From Oceanospirillaceae bacterium (GTDB lineage Bacteria > Pseudomonadota > Gammaproteobacteria > Pseudomonadales > Balneatricaceae), in contig JABSQZ010000009.1 of assembly GCA_013215505.1 (NCBI GenBank), positions 62,001 through 126,000 on the forward strand: a stretch of DNA of 64,000 bases, written 5' to 3'. Shown in pieces: positions 26,026 to 34,830 of the stretch (position 1 is its first letter; each line of letters opens with the position of its first letter). The notes beneath the pieces were generated by a model. That model did not search any database, was not told the origin of the DNA, and was given only the letters and a program-made list of their open reading frames with translations. Made by a program: the position numbers and the translations under genes.

Positions 26026-27567
26026 TTATTTAAATGTATTACTCAATTCTTTGATAATCAGAGTTTTATTATGCACATCGTCACCGTTTTGCTTAACAAT
26101 TTCCGCCAGTTGAGCGTTGTTTTGAGCAATGTTATCGATGTCTTGCAAGCTGCTGGTAAATTGGTTGGCAACCGCTTGCTGCTGTTCTGTTGCGGAGCTA
26201 ATCTGCAAGGTCATTGAGCTGACCTGACTCATCAGTTCAGTAATATTATCGACGCTGCTTCTGGTCAGGGCACTCTCCTGATTGCAATCTTGGGCCTGAA
26301 TCTGACTCTGATTCATCAGTTCGCTGAAATTGCCTAAGACTTCCTGCAGTTGCAGGATGGATTCCTGGATGTTCCCCGCCGCACTTTGGGTGCGTTTTGA
26401 TAAATTTCTCACCTCATCGGCCACAACTGCAAAACCCCGCCCTTGCTCGCCTGCACGGGCAGCTTCAATGGCGGCGTTTAGGGCCAGTAGGTTAGTCTGT
26501 GAGGCAATGCCATTGATTTCTTCCATGGTATTGCTGATTTTGTTGGCATTTTCTATCATGCCCTGGGCGGTTTGTGAGGCGGAACCGACATTAGTGGCCA
26601 AAGTGGAGATCTTTTGCTGGGTAGTTTGAATCACCGCAATGGCTTTCTTACATTCAGCGTAGACATTTTCTACTTTTTCATGGGTATCAACCGTATTGCT
26701 ATTCACGGCAGTGATGCTTTGGTTGAATTCTGAGAGCGACAGTAGCAGATCAGACAAGTGCATTTTTTCCTGCTCAACGCCCTGCAGAGATTGACCAGCT
26801 GAGTGCTCTAGCTCTGAGGAAATGGTGGCTAATTGCCTGCCGATATCGCCCCCTCTGCCCAGTACTGTAGTGATTCTCGCCTGTAATAATTCACTCTGAT
26901 ATTGCACGATTGCGGTCAATCCCTTACCGCTGATAATAAACCTGGAAGGACTGTCAATTTCTTTGGCCAAGCTTTTGGCATATTTGGGGAATCTGATCAG
27001 TTCCTCTGAGAAAACGAAAAAGATTGAGGCGATAAAAGACAATTGAATGCCAATATTGATCACAGTGGAGTCAGTATAAAACTGGGCGGCAATCGAACTT
27101 ATTAGTAGCAGTGCACTCAGGGTATATTTTAATTTACTGTTGGTGTGAAAATCAGTGATCTTCTTGCCATTATTGATATTATTGTAGAGCGCATCGGCGG
27201 CTTTTTTTTGCGCTTGAGAGGGCCTAACTCTGACAGATTGATAACCGATGACGGCATTGTTCTCGTAGAGAGGAGTGACGTAGGCATCAACCCAATAATA
27301 ATCACCATTTTTACAGCGGTTTTTGACCAGTCCGCGCCAGGGAAGATCTTGTTTCAGTTTGCTCCATAAATCTGCAAACGCCGCTTTAGGCATCGAAGGA
27401 TGTCTGACAATGCTGTGGTTTTGGCCAATTAGCTCTTCATGGGTATAACCCGCTATTTCACAGAACTCATCATTGGCGTAGAGTATCTTTCCCTGCAGGT
27501 CGGTAATAGAAACTAACTGTTGATCGCTGGAAAATTCTCTTTCTCTAGCATCAGAATTTTTTATCAT
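26026..27567 (-). CDS. Aer-like methyl-accepting chemotaxis protein with PAS domain
   Basis: The start is taken as the ATG at 27567 (MIKNSDARE), with AAAGGT upstream, giving 513 residues. A PAS domain (about 10-120; [21 protein letters not shown] and [19 protein letters not shown]) resembles the FAD-binding PAS of Aer. Two membrane segments follow ([16 protein letters not shown] and [15 protein letters not shown]), then the signalling domain with the hairpin tip [20 protein letters not shown]. It probably senses redox or energy state and signals to CheA/CheW. No che genes are in the window. Confidence 0.9.
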   Translation of the reverse strand: MIKNSDAREREFSSDQQLVSITDLQGKILYANDEFCEIAGYTHEELIGQNHSIVRHPSMPKAAFADLWSKLKQDLPWRGLVKNRCKNGDYYWVDAYVTPLYENNAVIGYQSVRVRPSQAQKKAADALYNNINNGKKITDFHTNSKLKYTLSALLLISSIAAQFYTDSTVINIGIQLSFIASIFFVFSEELIRFPKYAKSLAKEIDSPSRFIISGKGLTAIVQYQSELLQARITTVLGRGGDIGRQLATISSELEHSAGQSLQGVEQEKMHLSDLLLSLSEFNQSITAVNSNTVDTHEKVENVYAECKKAIAVIQTTQQKISTLATNVGSASQTAQGMIENANKISNTMEEINGIASQTNLLALNAAIEAARAGEQGRGFAVVADEVRNLSKRTQSAAGNIQESILQLQEVLGNFSELMNQSQIQAQDCNQESALTRSSVDNITELMSQVSSMTLQISSATEQQQAVANQFTSSLQDIDNIAQNNAQLAEIVKQNGDDVHNKTLIIKELSNTFK

Positions 27568-27902
27568 CGAATTGTTACCTTTGTGGGAAGTTGAAATAAT
27601 ACATTTTGCAACTGCTATACCGGTGCAAAAATAGCACAATATGGCCACTAGTAATGTATTGCGCCGAAACATTATTTAAATCAATAGCATTGTTAATCAT
27701 TGCAATACTACTGCAGTAGCGGCTGATTGCCGAAGTAAATATAGACATTTATTGATGGCTGTCAGAAAACGAAACAAATCATTACAGGCTCGATCAACTT
27801 ACGCGACTAAACGCAGGTTTTTTAAGCTTACATTCAGCTTCAAGACCTAAAATCACTTGTCTGCTAAATAAGTCGGCAATTAAATAATTTCTGGAGAGTT
27901 AC

Positions 27903-28622
27903 ATGCAAAATTTATCAGCTAAAACTGTAGTCGTCATAGGTGGAACTTCAGGCATAGGTCTGGCTTTGGTCAAAGCCGCTGCTGAGATGGGGGCGACAGT
28001 TTACGCTGCGGGCAGAACCCAAAAAAACTTGGACAATGCTCGGGCACAATGCCCTGCAGAGGTCAACTTTCGTCTCGCGGATACCCATGACGAAGCCAGC
28101 CTTAGCGCCTTATTTGCTGAAGTGGGAGAGATAGATCATTTAGTATCAGCGGCCACCGGTGCCGATCGTACTATCGCCCCTTTTATGCAGCAGACTGAAC
28201 AGCAGTTTGCTGCCGCCTTCCAGAAATTTTGGGGTTATACTCATGTAGTGCGTACCGGTGAGCCGCATGTTAAAGCGGACGGATCTATTACTTTGGTCAG
28301 TGGCAGCCCGGCGCGCAAGTATAAAGTTGGCATGTCTTCGTTAAGTTGCACCGGCGGTGCTGTGGAAGCTTTTGTTCGGGCGCTGTCTATCGAAATAGCC
28401 CCTAAGCGTATCAATGCCGTATCTCCGGGGTTGATAGATACGGCTATGTGGGATGCTTTTGGCGATGAAAAACAACAGAAATTAGCGCAGATGACCGCAC
28501 ATATTCCGCTACAGCGCGCCGGTAAAGCCGAGGAAGTAGCCAATGGGATTATCTTTGCCATGACCACCAATTATGCGACAGGTACCGTCATTGATGTCGA
28601 GGGTGGAGCACTGCTCTCCTAG
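27903..28622 (+). CDS. SDR-family oxidoreductase, atypical active site
   Basis: The 239-residue protein has the Rossmann nucleotide motif GGTSGIG (about 13-19) and the C-terminal RINAVSPGLIDTAMW and YATGTVIDVEGG blocks of classical short-chain dehydrogenases. The catalytic serine region is present (LVSGSPARKYKVG), but the usual YxxxK spacing is not: the helix reads SSLSCTGGAVEAFVRAL. This fits the SDR subgroup lacking the canonical Tyr/Lys pair, whose activity is uncertain. It stands alone with a good ribosome-binding site. Confidence 0.85.
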   Translation: MQNLSAKTVVVIGGTSGIGLALVKAAAEMGATVYAAGRTQKNLDNARAQCPAEVNFRLADTHDEASLSALFAEVGEIDHLVSAATGADRTIAPFMQQTEQQFAAAFQKFWGYTHVVRTGEPHVKADGSITLVSGSPARKYKVGMSSLSCTGGAVEAFVRALSIEIAPKRINAVSPGLIDTAMWDAFGDEKQQKLAQMTAHIPLQRAGKAEEVANGIIFAMTTNYATGTVIDVEGGALLS

Positions 28623-28871
28623 CTGCTAAATCTTTGGTAACTTGTTCACAGGCTGGCCATGGGTGCAGTCTGTGATCAATCAAATCATGTCTGTGAAAAT
28701 CCACAGCATTATCTGCATTATCTGCATTAACTGTATGGATTTCCTGATTTTATTGAGCTTGCAGCCCTGTAAGCGATAAAATATTCTGAATTTATATGAA
28801 TTGTATTGCCATTTGGGGAAGCTTTCGAATAACATAGTTAACACAAATCAGTCTCACTTAGATTATTAGCT

Positions 28872-29639
28872 ATGAAACCCCCAAATCTCTCCTGCCTCGG
28901 CATTTTATTCCTCTGTCTGTGCGCTTCCAATTTGTCAGCTGCCAGCAAAATTGACGATGTTAAAAGTGAACTGCTAGCGTCGCATTCCCAGAGCGCTGCT
29001 GTACAGCAGCAGATTGACCAGCTACATCAGTCAGCGGGTGAAGCTGAACATCAATACCGAACTCTGATGCTGCAACTAGACTCAGTTAACGCCTATAACC
29101 AGCAGCTGCAGCAGCGTATGGCGCTACAACAGCAATCTCTGTCAGATATTGCTAAGCAGTTAGTATCAGTCACTGAGGTTGACCGTGAAATCATACCTCT
29201 GATGCTGAAAATGCAGCAGAGTTTAGCGAATTTTGTGGCTGCAGATCTGCCTTTTTTAAGGTCTCAACGCAATAGTGATTTAGCTCAGCTAGAACGTGAC
29301 TTGAAAAATGTGCTATTGCCGGTCAGTGATAAATATCAGAACTTGCTGCAAGCTTTTCTCAGAGAGGAGAAGTACAGCCATGTCATGCACAGCTATCAGG
29401 CTCAGTTGCAGGTCCAGGGAGGTAATATGCAGGTAAATTACCTGCAGCTTGGGCGGATGGCACTCTATTATCAGAGTTTAGAGGGGGGAGAATCGGCTCT
29501 CTGGTCGCAGCGAAATAACACTTGGTTGTCTCTAGACAGTGCCGCTAATAAAGAACTCAGCCAAGCTATCAAGATGGCCGGTGGCCAAGCTGTCACTAGG
29601 CTACTTAATTTCACCTTGCCTGAGGTGCTGGCACAGTGA
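28872..29639 (+). CDS. DUF3450 family protein of the TonB2-type operon
   Basis: The 255-residue protein has a signal peptide (LGILFLCLCASNLSAA) followed by a long coiled coil rich in Gln and Leu (about 25-110). The C-terminal YLQLGRMALYYQSLEGGES block is typical of DUF3450. These periplasmic proteins precede TtpC-ExbB-ExbD-TonB operons in marine gammaproteobacteria and are thought to help couple TonB-dependent transport. The next gene starts within its stop codon. Confidence 0.88.
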   Translation: MKPPNLSCLGILFLCLCASNLSAASKIDDVKSELLASHSQSAAVQQQIDQLHQSAGEAEHQYRTLMLQLDSVNAYNQQLQQRMALQQQSLSDIAKQLVSVTEVDREIIPLMLKMQQSLANFVAADLPFLRSQRNSDLAQLERDLKNVLLPVSDKYQNLLQAFLREEKYSHVMHSYQAQLQVQGGNMQVNYLQLGRMALYYQSLEGGESALWSQRNNTWLSLDSAANKELSQAIKMAGGQAVTRLLNFTLPEVLAQ

Positions 29640-30994
29640 AGATAAATATGAACATAATCATTGGCTTACTGTTTGGCTTTGTTTGTAGTGCAGCGGTGCA
29701 TGCTGGCAGCGACATTGAACTTTTGTTACAGCGTGTGCAAAAAAACATAGCAGCGCAACAACAGCACGAAAACAGCAGGTTAAGCTATTTTAGAGAGCAC
29801 CAATTACAGAGAGCAGAATTGTTGACTCAGGCGCAGAGTGAGCTGGAAGCTGCAAAGGCACAGCAGCAACAATTGTTAACACAGTTCAACTTAGCCCAAG
29901 GGCGTGTTTCTGATCAAAGCGCACAACTGTTGCAACGCAGTGGCGACTTGCAATTGGTTTTTTCTCTGGCGCGAAAATACGCCGCTGATTTCTCTGCAGC
30001 CCTAGGTAGCTCTCTGACCAGTGGTCAGTTTTCAGATCGGCGGAGCAAATTGGCTTTTGCCAGTGAAGCGGCTGTACCGCAGCTTCGTGACCTGCAGAAT
30101 TTATGGTTTTTACTGTTGCAAGAGCTGACAGCAAATGCGCGAAATCAACGATTTTCCAGCTCGGTAATCAATAGCCAGGGACGGGTAGAAGAGGCAGAAA
30201 TTATGCGCCTGGGGGCTTTAGTGGCCTTTAACCAGCAGGGGCAATATTTGAATTTTAATGCGCAGAGCAAAATGTTGCAGGTATTGCCTGGGCAAAGTGC
30301 AAATTTAGTTTCCCAGGCTCAGCAGTTCTTCAGCGGAGCGAGCAATAGCATTAAGGTCGATCCGCAAAAAGGCGAGCTGCTGTTACAGCTCAGTCAAATC
30401 CCCAGTCTTGAGCAGCGCTTACATCAGGGAGGCACTGTCGGCTATATCATTATGGCTTTAGGAGCGGTGGGTCTGCTGATTGGCAGTTGGCGGCTGATAT
30501 ATATGTGCTGGGTAAATCTGTTGATTAACAGGCAGCTAAAATCAGCGCGTGCCAGTGACAAAAATGCACTGGGGCGTGTGTTGCTGGCAGTCGCTGGGGC
30601 CACTAATGTTCAGCGTGCAGAGCTGTTGATAGATGAGTCAATTTTAAGGGAGCTACCGGCACTGCAGCGCGCTCACAGTACCGTAAAGTTACTGGCGGCG
30701 GTCGCTCCGCTGTTGGGCCTGTTGGGAACAGTCACCGGCATGATAGAAACTTTTCAGAGTATCACTTTAGTGGGCACCAGCGATCCAAAACTGATGGCGG
30801 GTGGGATCTCTCAGGCGTTGATAACAACAGTGATGGGGCTATGCGTGGCGATTCCCTTACTCTTCTGTCACAGCTATATCAGTGGCCAGAGCAAAGCGAT
30901 ATTGCAGAGGATTCAGCAGCAGAGCTTATTGCTGCTAAGTGACTATTTTGTCGAGCCAAAAACAGTGTCTGAGGGAGCTAATGCGGCAGTGTAA
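29636..30994 (+). CDS. TtpC-like MotA/TolQ/ExbB proton channel protein with periplasmic extension
   Basis: The 452-residue protein starts with a signal peptide or anchor (NIIIGLLFGFVCSAAVHAG), then a Gln-rich periplasmic coiled-coil region to about 250. The last 200 residues hold a TolQ/ExbB channel domain with three membrane segments (VGYIIMALGAVGLLIGSW, KLLAAVAPLLGLLGTVTGMIETF and ALITTVMGLCVAIPLLF). This is the TtpC architecture required by TonB2 systems of Vibrio and relatives. The GTG start (29636) overlaps the previous stop codon; ATG 29648 is an alternative. Confidence 0.9.
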   Translation: MKINMNIIIGLLFGFVCSAAVHAGSDIELLLQRVQKNIAAQQQHENSRLSYFREHQLQRAELLTQAQSELEAAKAQQQQLLTQFNLAQGRVSDQSAQLLQRSGDLQLVFSLARKYAADFSAALGSSLTSGQFSDRRSKLAFASEAAVPQLRDLQNLWFLLLQELTANARNQRFSSSVINSQGRVEEAEIMRLGALVAFNQQGQYLNFNAQSKMLQVLPGQSANLVSQAQQFFSGASNSIKVDPQKGELLLQLSQIPSLEQRLHQGGTVGYIIMALGAVGLLIGSWRLIYMCWVNLLINRQLKSARASDKNALGRVLLAVAGATNVQRAELLIDESILRELPALQRAHSTVKLLAAVAPLLGLLGTVTGMIETFQSITLVGTSDPKLMAGGISQALITTVMGLCVAIPLLFCHSYISGQSKAILQRIQQQSLLLLSDYFVEPKTVSEGANAAV

Positions 30995-31075
30995 CCAAAG
31001 GTGCAACAGTAAGCACAAGCAGTAAAGCGGGTACCGCAGCGGTTGATGACTCTCTGAAACTGGAGGGCCCGGCCC

Positions 31076-31600
31076 TTGCCTGAAGTGTTATCTGCACTGC
31101 TGAATCTCAGTTTGTTGGAGCAGTTGCTGAATAGCGGCGGGCCGGTCATGCAGGTATTGCTGCTGGTCGCGTTTGTACTCTGGAGCCTGCTGCTAGGTCG
31201 CTTGTGGTACAAATTTGTGGAGTTTCCCGGTGCTTTGGCGCGCTGCCGGAAAGCGCAAAATCAACCCAGTTTTTCCATCGCGGCGGCGCAACTGCATTTG
31301 GCTTTACAGCAGAGTATGGGTCTGATTAAAACGACCATCGGTGTCTGTCCGTTACTGGGACTGGTGGGGACTGTGCTGGGGATGATCGAGATATTTGATG
31401 TAATTGCCTACAGCGGCGTTAGCAACGCAAAATTGATGGCCTCTGGTGTCGCCAGGGCCATCCTACCCACCATGGCGGGCATGGTTTTAGCTATCAGCGG
31501 AATGTTGCTGTTTACTTATATTCAGCGCTGGGTCATGCATCAGCGCCGATTACTGTCGAGATTGTCTTTAGCCTGGGCGCAGAAAATTCATGAGATCTAG
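31076..31600 (+). CDS. exbB2: ExbB2-type MotA/TolQ/ExbB proton channel protein
   Basis: The 174-residue protein is the short ExbB type, with an N-terminal membrane segment (PVMQVLLLVAFVLWSLLLG) and the conserved ICPLLGLVGTVLGMIEIFD-like block (here VCPLLGLVGTVLGMIEIFD). The GVARAILPTMAGMVLAISGM segment completes the channel domain. With ExbD it would conduct protons to energise TonB. The start is TTG 31076, chosen because TGGAGGG lies eight bases upstream. The gene overlaps exbD. Confidence 0.9.
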   Translation: MPEVLSALLNLSLLEQLLNSGGPVMQVLLLVAFVLWSLLLGRLWYKFVEFPGALARCRKAQNQPSFSIAAAQLHLALQQSMGLIKTTIGVCPLLGLVGTVLGMIEIFDVIAYSGVSNAKLMASGVARAILPTMAGMVLAISGMLLFTYIQRWVMHQRRLLSRLSLAWAQKIHEI

Positions 31601-31997
31601 ATTGAACTTAGATGTCGCTGAGGAAGAGGCGGCAATTGACATGACACCGATGCTGGATGTGGTGTTTATCATGCTGATATTTTTTATTGTATCTACAACT
31701 TTTGTCCGCGATCAGGGGGTGGAGATAAACCGGCCCACCGCCGGTACTGCAAAAGTACAGAAGACACAGGGCATTATCATTGCTATTGACAACCAAGGTA
31801 AGTCCTGGATAGCAGGGCAAGCTATTGCTCTGGCGCAGCTGAAGGAGCATTTGGCGGTTAAGCTGGCGCAAGACAGGGCCAGTTCAGTGTTGATCAAGGC
31901 GGACACCACTACCAGTACCGGGGACTTGATAGCGGTGTTGGATTTAGTCAGGTCGCTGGGGGTTGAATCTGTGGCCGTGGCGACTGTGCAGCCCTGA
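31590..31997 (+). CDS. exbD2: ExbD-type biopolymer transport protein
   Basis: The 135-residue protein has the single N-terminal membrane helix with the proton-carrying aspartate, in DMTPMLDVVFIMLIFFIVST, and a small periplasmic domain (VLIKADTTTSTGDLIAVLD). This is the ExbD/TolR layout. Its ATG lies inside the end of exbB2, and its stop TGA shares a base with the tonB ATG (TGATG), so translation is tightly coupled. Confidence 0.93.
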   Translation: MRSRLNLDVAEEEAAIDMTPMLDVVFIMLIFFIVSTTFVRDQGVEINRPTAGTAKVQKTQGIIIAIDNQGKSWIAGQAIALAQLKEHLAVKLAQDRASSVLIKADTTTSTGDLIAVLDLVRSLGVESVAVATVQP

Positions 31998-32859
31998 TGC
32001 GATTATTGGTGGTAACCCCGATAGCTTTAGCCGTCATCTGGCTACTGTTTATGTTAATGCTGCACTTGGCTGGGTTGGCTGAAGCCAGGCAGTCGCCGCA
32101 ATTGCTAGCAACACCGTCAAGTTTTGATTTGAGCGCTATTTCTTTTGATCGACCTCAAGCGACTGAGCCCGTTGAGTTACCAGAGCCTGTCGAGCTGCCT
32201 GAAGAAATGCCGCTAGTGGAGCCAGCACCCGCAGTCGGTTTAGAGATTCAAGCCGAATTGCCTGAACCTGTTGCAGTGGTGCTGGACGTTCCTGAAATAG
32301 TCCCAGTTGAAGTACAAGTAGCGCTGCAAATCGAGTTGCCGGAGTTTGATTTTCAGCAGATAGCGATCGCGACAGTGCCAGTAAAAAAAATTATTAAAAA
32401 GTTAGTGAAAAAACCACCGCGTAAAAACCTGCCGGCGGCCAAAAAACCGCCTAAAAATCCTTCCGCACAGCTGAGAAAAAAGTACTGCGAACGAATCCGG
32501 TCGGTTCTACAGCTAGCACCAGTAAAGAGGCTAAACCAGCCATTGCCAGTAGCAGTGCGCGGCAAAGTGCCAGCATTGCCGATTTAATCGCGCAGCGCAG
32601 TCATGCTGCCGCTATCAGTAAGACTGAGCCGAAATACCCGCGAAGGGCCCGCAGAAGAGGTGTGGAAGGAGTAGTGACAGTGTCATTTTTGGTGGCGAAA
32701 TCGGGAAAAGTACAAACTGATTCTGTGCGCATAATTAGCGCTAAGCCGCTGAAAATATTCAACCAGGCAGTTGTCACAGCAGTGCTCAACTGGCGCTTTG
32801 CGCCCGTGCTAAAGTCCTTTAGAACTACCCAGCGGGTAGTGTTTAATTTGCATAAATAA
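31997..32859 (+). CDS. tonB: TonB energy transducer, split between two frames at A AAA AAG
   Basis: Frame 1 (31997-32587) encodes an N-terminal membrane anchor (VVTPIALAVIWLLFMLMLHL), a Glu/Pro-rich spacer (VELPEPVELPEEMPLVEPAP) and a Lys/Pro-rich stretch, then ends in a poor, Arg-rich tail. The -1 frame carries the Ser/Ala-rich linker and the TonB C-terminal domain: KTEPKYPRRARRRGVEGVV and VVTAVLNWRFAPVL, ending at 32859. The frames can only be joined between about 32452 and 32587, and the heptamer A AAA AAG (32476-32482) lies in frame 1 with the exact codon phasing of a -1 slippery site. So the gene is either recoded, frameshifted by mutation, or wrong by one A in the assembly. Confidence 0.75.
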
Positions 32860-32860
32860 T

Positions 32861-33793
32861 ATGAGAACAAAACCTGTCGCGTTGCAAAAGCTATTGTTGC
32901 TGATTTGGGCGGTAACGCTGTGCACCGCTGTCGCCGGTCAAGGTGGCGACCTAAAGCTGAACCGGTCTGAGCATCAACAACTGAACAACATTCAGCGACA
33001 ACTGCAGGCGGGGAATCAGCAGCAAGGATTACACAAGTTGCTTGCTTTTGTAGAAGGGCAGCCCTCAGCCTACGCCAGGGCTTTGAGTCAGCAGCTGCTC
33101 GGGGGCGTTTATCAGCAGCAGCGGCGCTTAGAATCAGCTTTTCTTTCCTATCGACAGAGTTATGAATTTAAATACTGGCCAGAAAAAACGCGCTCTGCGC
33201 TGCTGGTTAAAATGTACAAGCTCAAATACGCACTAAAAGATTGGCAGAGCAGTATCGATTGGCTATTGCTGTGGCAGCAAAGCAACCGCGCCAGCGCCCT
33301 AGATTATATGCTGCTGGCAAATAGTTATGTGCATTTGCAGCGGCCAGTCGCGGCTAAAAAGGCGCTGCTGCAGGCACTGGCGATCAATAGCGCAGCGCCG
33401 CTGGCGTGGCGGCAAATGCTGTTGCAGCTTGAGCAGCAGCTACAACATCATCAGCATCAGCAGACACTATTAAAGCAGCTGCTGCTAGAGTACCCGCAGA
33501 CTCAGAGCTACTGGCTGCTGCTAGCCAAGAATTATCAGAGTCAGCAGCGTAGTCAAGACGCGACAGCGACATTGCACAGTGCCTTTATTGGCCAGGCCTT
33601 AACTAGCCCGGCAGCTATCCATTGGTTGGCGGCGAGTTTACGCGATCAGGGAAGTCCGATGTCGGCTGTTACTGTTATTAAACAGGCATTAGAGCGAGGA
33701 TTGCTCAATGACCTGGACAGAGCGAAAAGCTTTATCGCCAGTGCCTCTCTTGTCGCTAAAGAGTCTGCAACTAATCCCGTTGCGCCTGACTAA
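32861..33793 (+). CDS. TPR-like protein of the TonB2-type operon
   Basis: The 310-residue protein has a signal peptide (KLLLLIWAVTLCTAVAG) and then helical repeats of the tetratricopeptide type (LGGVYQQQRRLESAFLSYRQ, YMLLANSYVHLQRPVAAKKA, LLLAKNYQSQQRSQDATATL). Such periplasmic TPR proteins are the usual last gene of the DUF3450-TtpC-ExbB-ExbD-TonB operon. It starts one base after the tonB stop codon, so it may depend on translation reaching the TonB C terminus. Confidence 0.85.
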   Translation: MRTKPVALQKLLLLIWAVTLCTAVAGQGGDLKLNRSEHQQLNNIQRQLQAGNQQQGLHKLLAFVEGQPSAYARALSQQLLGGVYQQQRRLESAFLSYRQSYEFKYWPEKTRSALLVKMYKLKYALKDWQSSIDWLLLWQQSNRASALDYMLLANSYVHLQRPVAAKKALLQALAINSAAPLAWRQMLLQLEQQLQHHQHQQTLLKQLLLEYPQTQSYWLLLAKNYQSQQRSQDATATLHSAFIGQALTSPAAIHWLAASLRDQGSPMSAVTVIKQALERGLLNDLDRAKSFIASASLVAKESATNPVAPD

Positions 33794-33853
33794 GCTGAAA
33801 AAGCATCAGTTCAACTAAAAAGAACTTGAATCCAAGATGAATTAATGATTAAA

Positions 33854-33872
33854 TACAAATCATTATCATTTA
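33854..33872. promoter_or_regulatory. Fur box upstream of hemP
   Basis: AAATCATTATCATTT (33857-33871) matches the repeated NAT(A/T)AT hexamers of the Fur operator. It lies 15 to 30 bp before the hemP start codon, so hemP would be repressed by iron-loaded Fur. Confidence 0.75.
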
Positions 33873-33886
33873 GATTGGCAATAAAA

Positions 33887-34039
33887 ATGTCTACTCAGAG
33901 CTCTACTGTCATCAGCGCAGAACAATTTGTTTCTACAGAAAAATTAATGCAAGGTAAAAACGAGTTGGTTATTTTACACAGCGATCAACGTTATCTGTTA
34001 CGCATTACCCGCAATGGAAAATTAATCTTAACTAAGTGA
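33887..34039 (+). CDS. hemP: Hemin uptake protein HemP
   Basis: The start is taken as ATG 33887, since the longer frame from 33845 would run through the Fur box. The 50-residue protein ends with the HemP hallmark RYLLRITRNGKLILTK and carries the FVSTEKLMQGKNELVI segment before it. HemP proteins are small and accompany heme-uptake operons; in some bacteria they are regulators of heme receptor genes. Here the heme transport genes that should follow are nearly gone, so hemP is an orphan that may still act on genes elsewhere. Confidence 0.88.
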   Translation: MSTQSSTVISAEQFVSTEKLMQGKNELVILHSDQRYLLRITRNGKLILTK

Positions 34040-34301
34040 TTAAAAAAATCACTGCCGATTTAATCTTCTTTCATTAGATTCTGCTGGAACACCATGAATT
34101 TCACTCGCCTGCTGTTCGCAGTACCGGCGGAGAGATTAGCGGCGTAAATAGCAAGCAAAGTTCCCCTTTGCCCAAGCCAGCCACCTGATGGCAGCCAGTT
34201 AGTGCAATTTGCAGAGTTCATCTGCACATACTATGTTTGCGTGTGTCGCAGGAGAGCTGCTGGCGGCGGAACCTAATTAACTGACCAACAGGTTGTTACC
34301 C
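34040..34301. other. Decayed region between hemP and the heme-transport stub
   Basis: This gap should hold heme-utilisation genes. Only short frames remain (for example ending ELLAAEPN before a TAA at about 34280) and I could not assign them to a family. Confidence 0.4.
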
Positions 34302-34394
34302 ATGAAACGTGTTCTACCCTTGCTAAGTGGAGTGCTAATCCTAGCGAACTCTGCTTCTCTGTATGCTGCCACCAACCCAGAGACTATGCAATGA
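34302..34394 (+). pseudogene. Signal-peptide stub, probably of hmuT
   Basis: ATG 34302 begins MKRVLPLLSGVLILANSASL, an evident signal peptide, continues to AATNPETMQ and stops at TGA 34392-34394. A periplasmic heme-binding protein (HmuT) is expected just before the permease and ATPase genes. The frame runs straight into the hmuV remnant, so a deletion joined the two. The hmuT identity comes from position and the signal peptide only. Confidence 0.55.
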
Positions 34395-34736
34395 GCCCGG
34401 GTATTCTGTCAAATTTGGCATACTAGTACTCTGGGAAATCGTTATCTGCTATTGGATGAGCCGACTTCGGCGCTGGATTTAGCTCACCAACACCAGACTT
34501 TGCAGATCGCCCGCAAGCTGGCGAAAAATGGCGTCGGGGTACTGGCGATCTTGCACGATCTGAATCTGGCAGCGCAATACGCCGATAAAATTTTGCTGCT
34601 CGGAGCAGGTGAAGTTGTGGCGCAAGGAGCGGTAAACGAGATCTTAACAGCAGAGAGAATAGGCGATTTATACGCCATCGAAGTTGCAGTTATGCCCCAT
34701 CCCAAACATCGGCACCCACTAGTAGTGACTTGTTAG
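34395..34736 (+). pseudogene. hmuV: C-terminal remnant of the heme ABC transporter ATPase
   Basis: The frame after the stub reads ARVFCQIWHTS, then RYLLLDEPTSALDLAHQ with Walker B and D-loop, the switch histidine in AILHDLNLAAQYADKILLL, and ends near HPKHRHPLVVTC. This is the last 110 or so residues of HmuV; the Walker A motif and the ABC signature are missing. Without them it cannot hydrolyse ATP. The hmuU permease is absent altogether. Confidence 0.88.
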
Positions 34737-34759
34737 TGAACACTGCTAGTGGCGGGTTT

Positions 34760-34782
34760 ATGGCAGTCTGACTGACTGCCAT
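34760..34782. terminator. Hairpin between the hmuV remnant and glpK (possible bidirectional terminator)
   Basis: ATGGCAGTC and GACTGCCAT form a perfect 9-bp stem with a 5-nt loop between two convergent genes. There is no strong T-run on either side, so termination is only suggested. Confidence 0.45.
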
Positions 34783-34830
34783 TATACCTGATAGCTCAGT
34801 TCCCGACCTCAACGGGTAATTCCCCAGCAA

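Noticed and set aside
32353-32565. 70-codon minus-strand frame across the tonB frame junction
   Set aside because: Antisense shadow of the Lys/Pro-rich tonB linker; no family resemblance.
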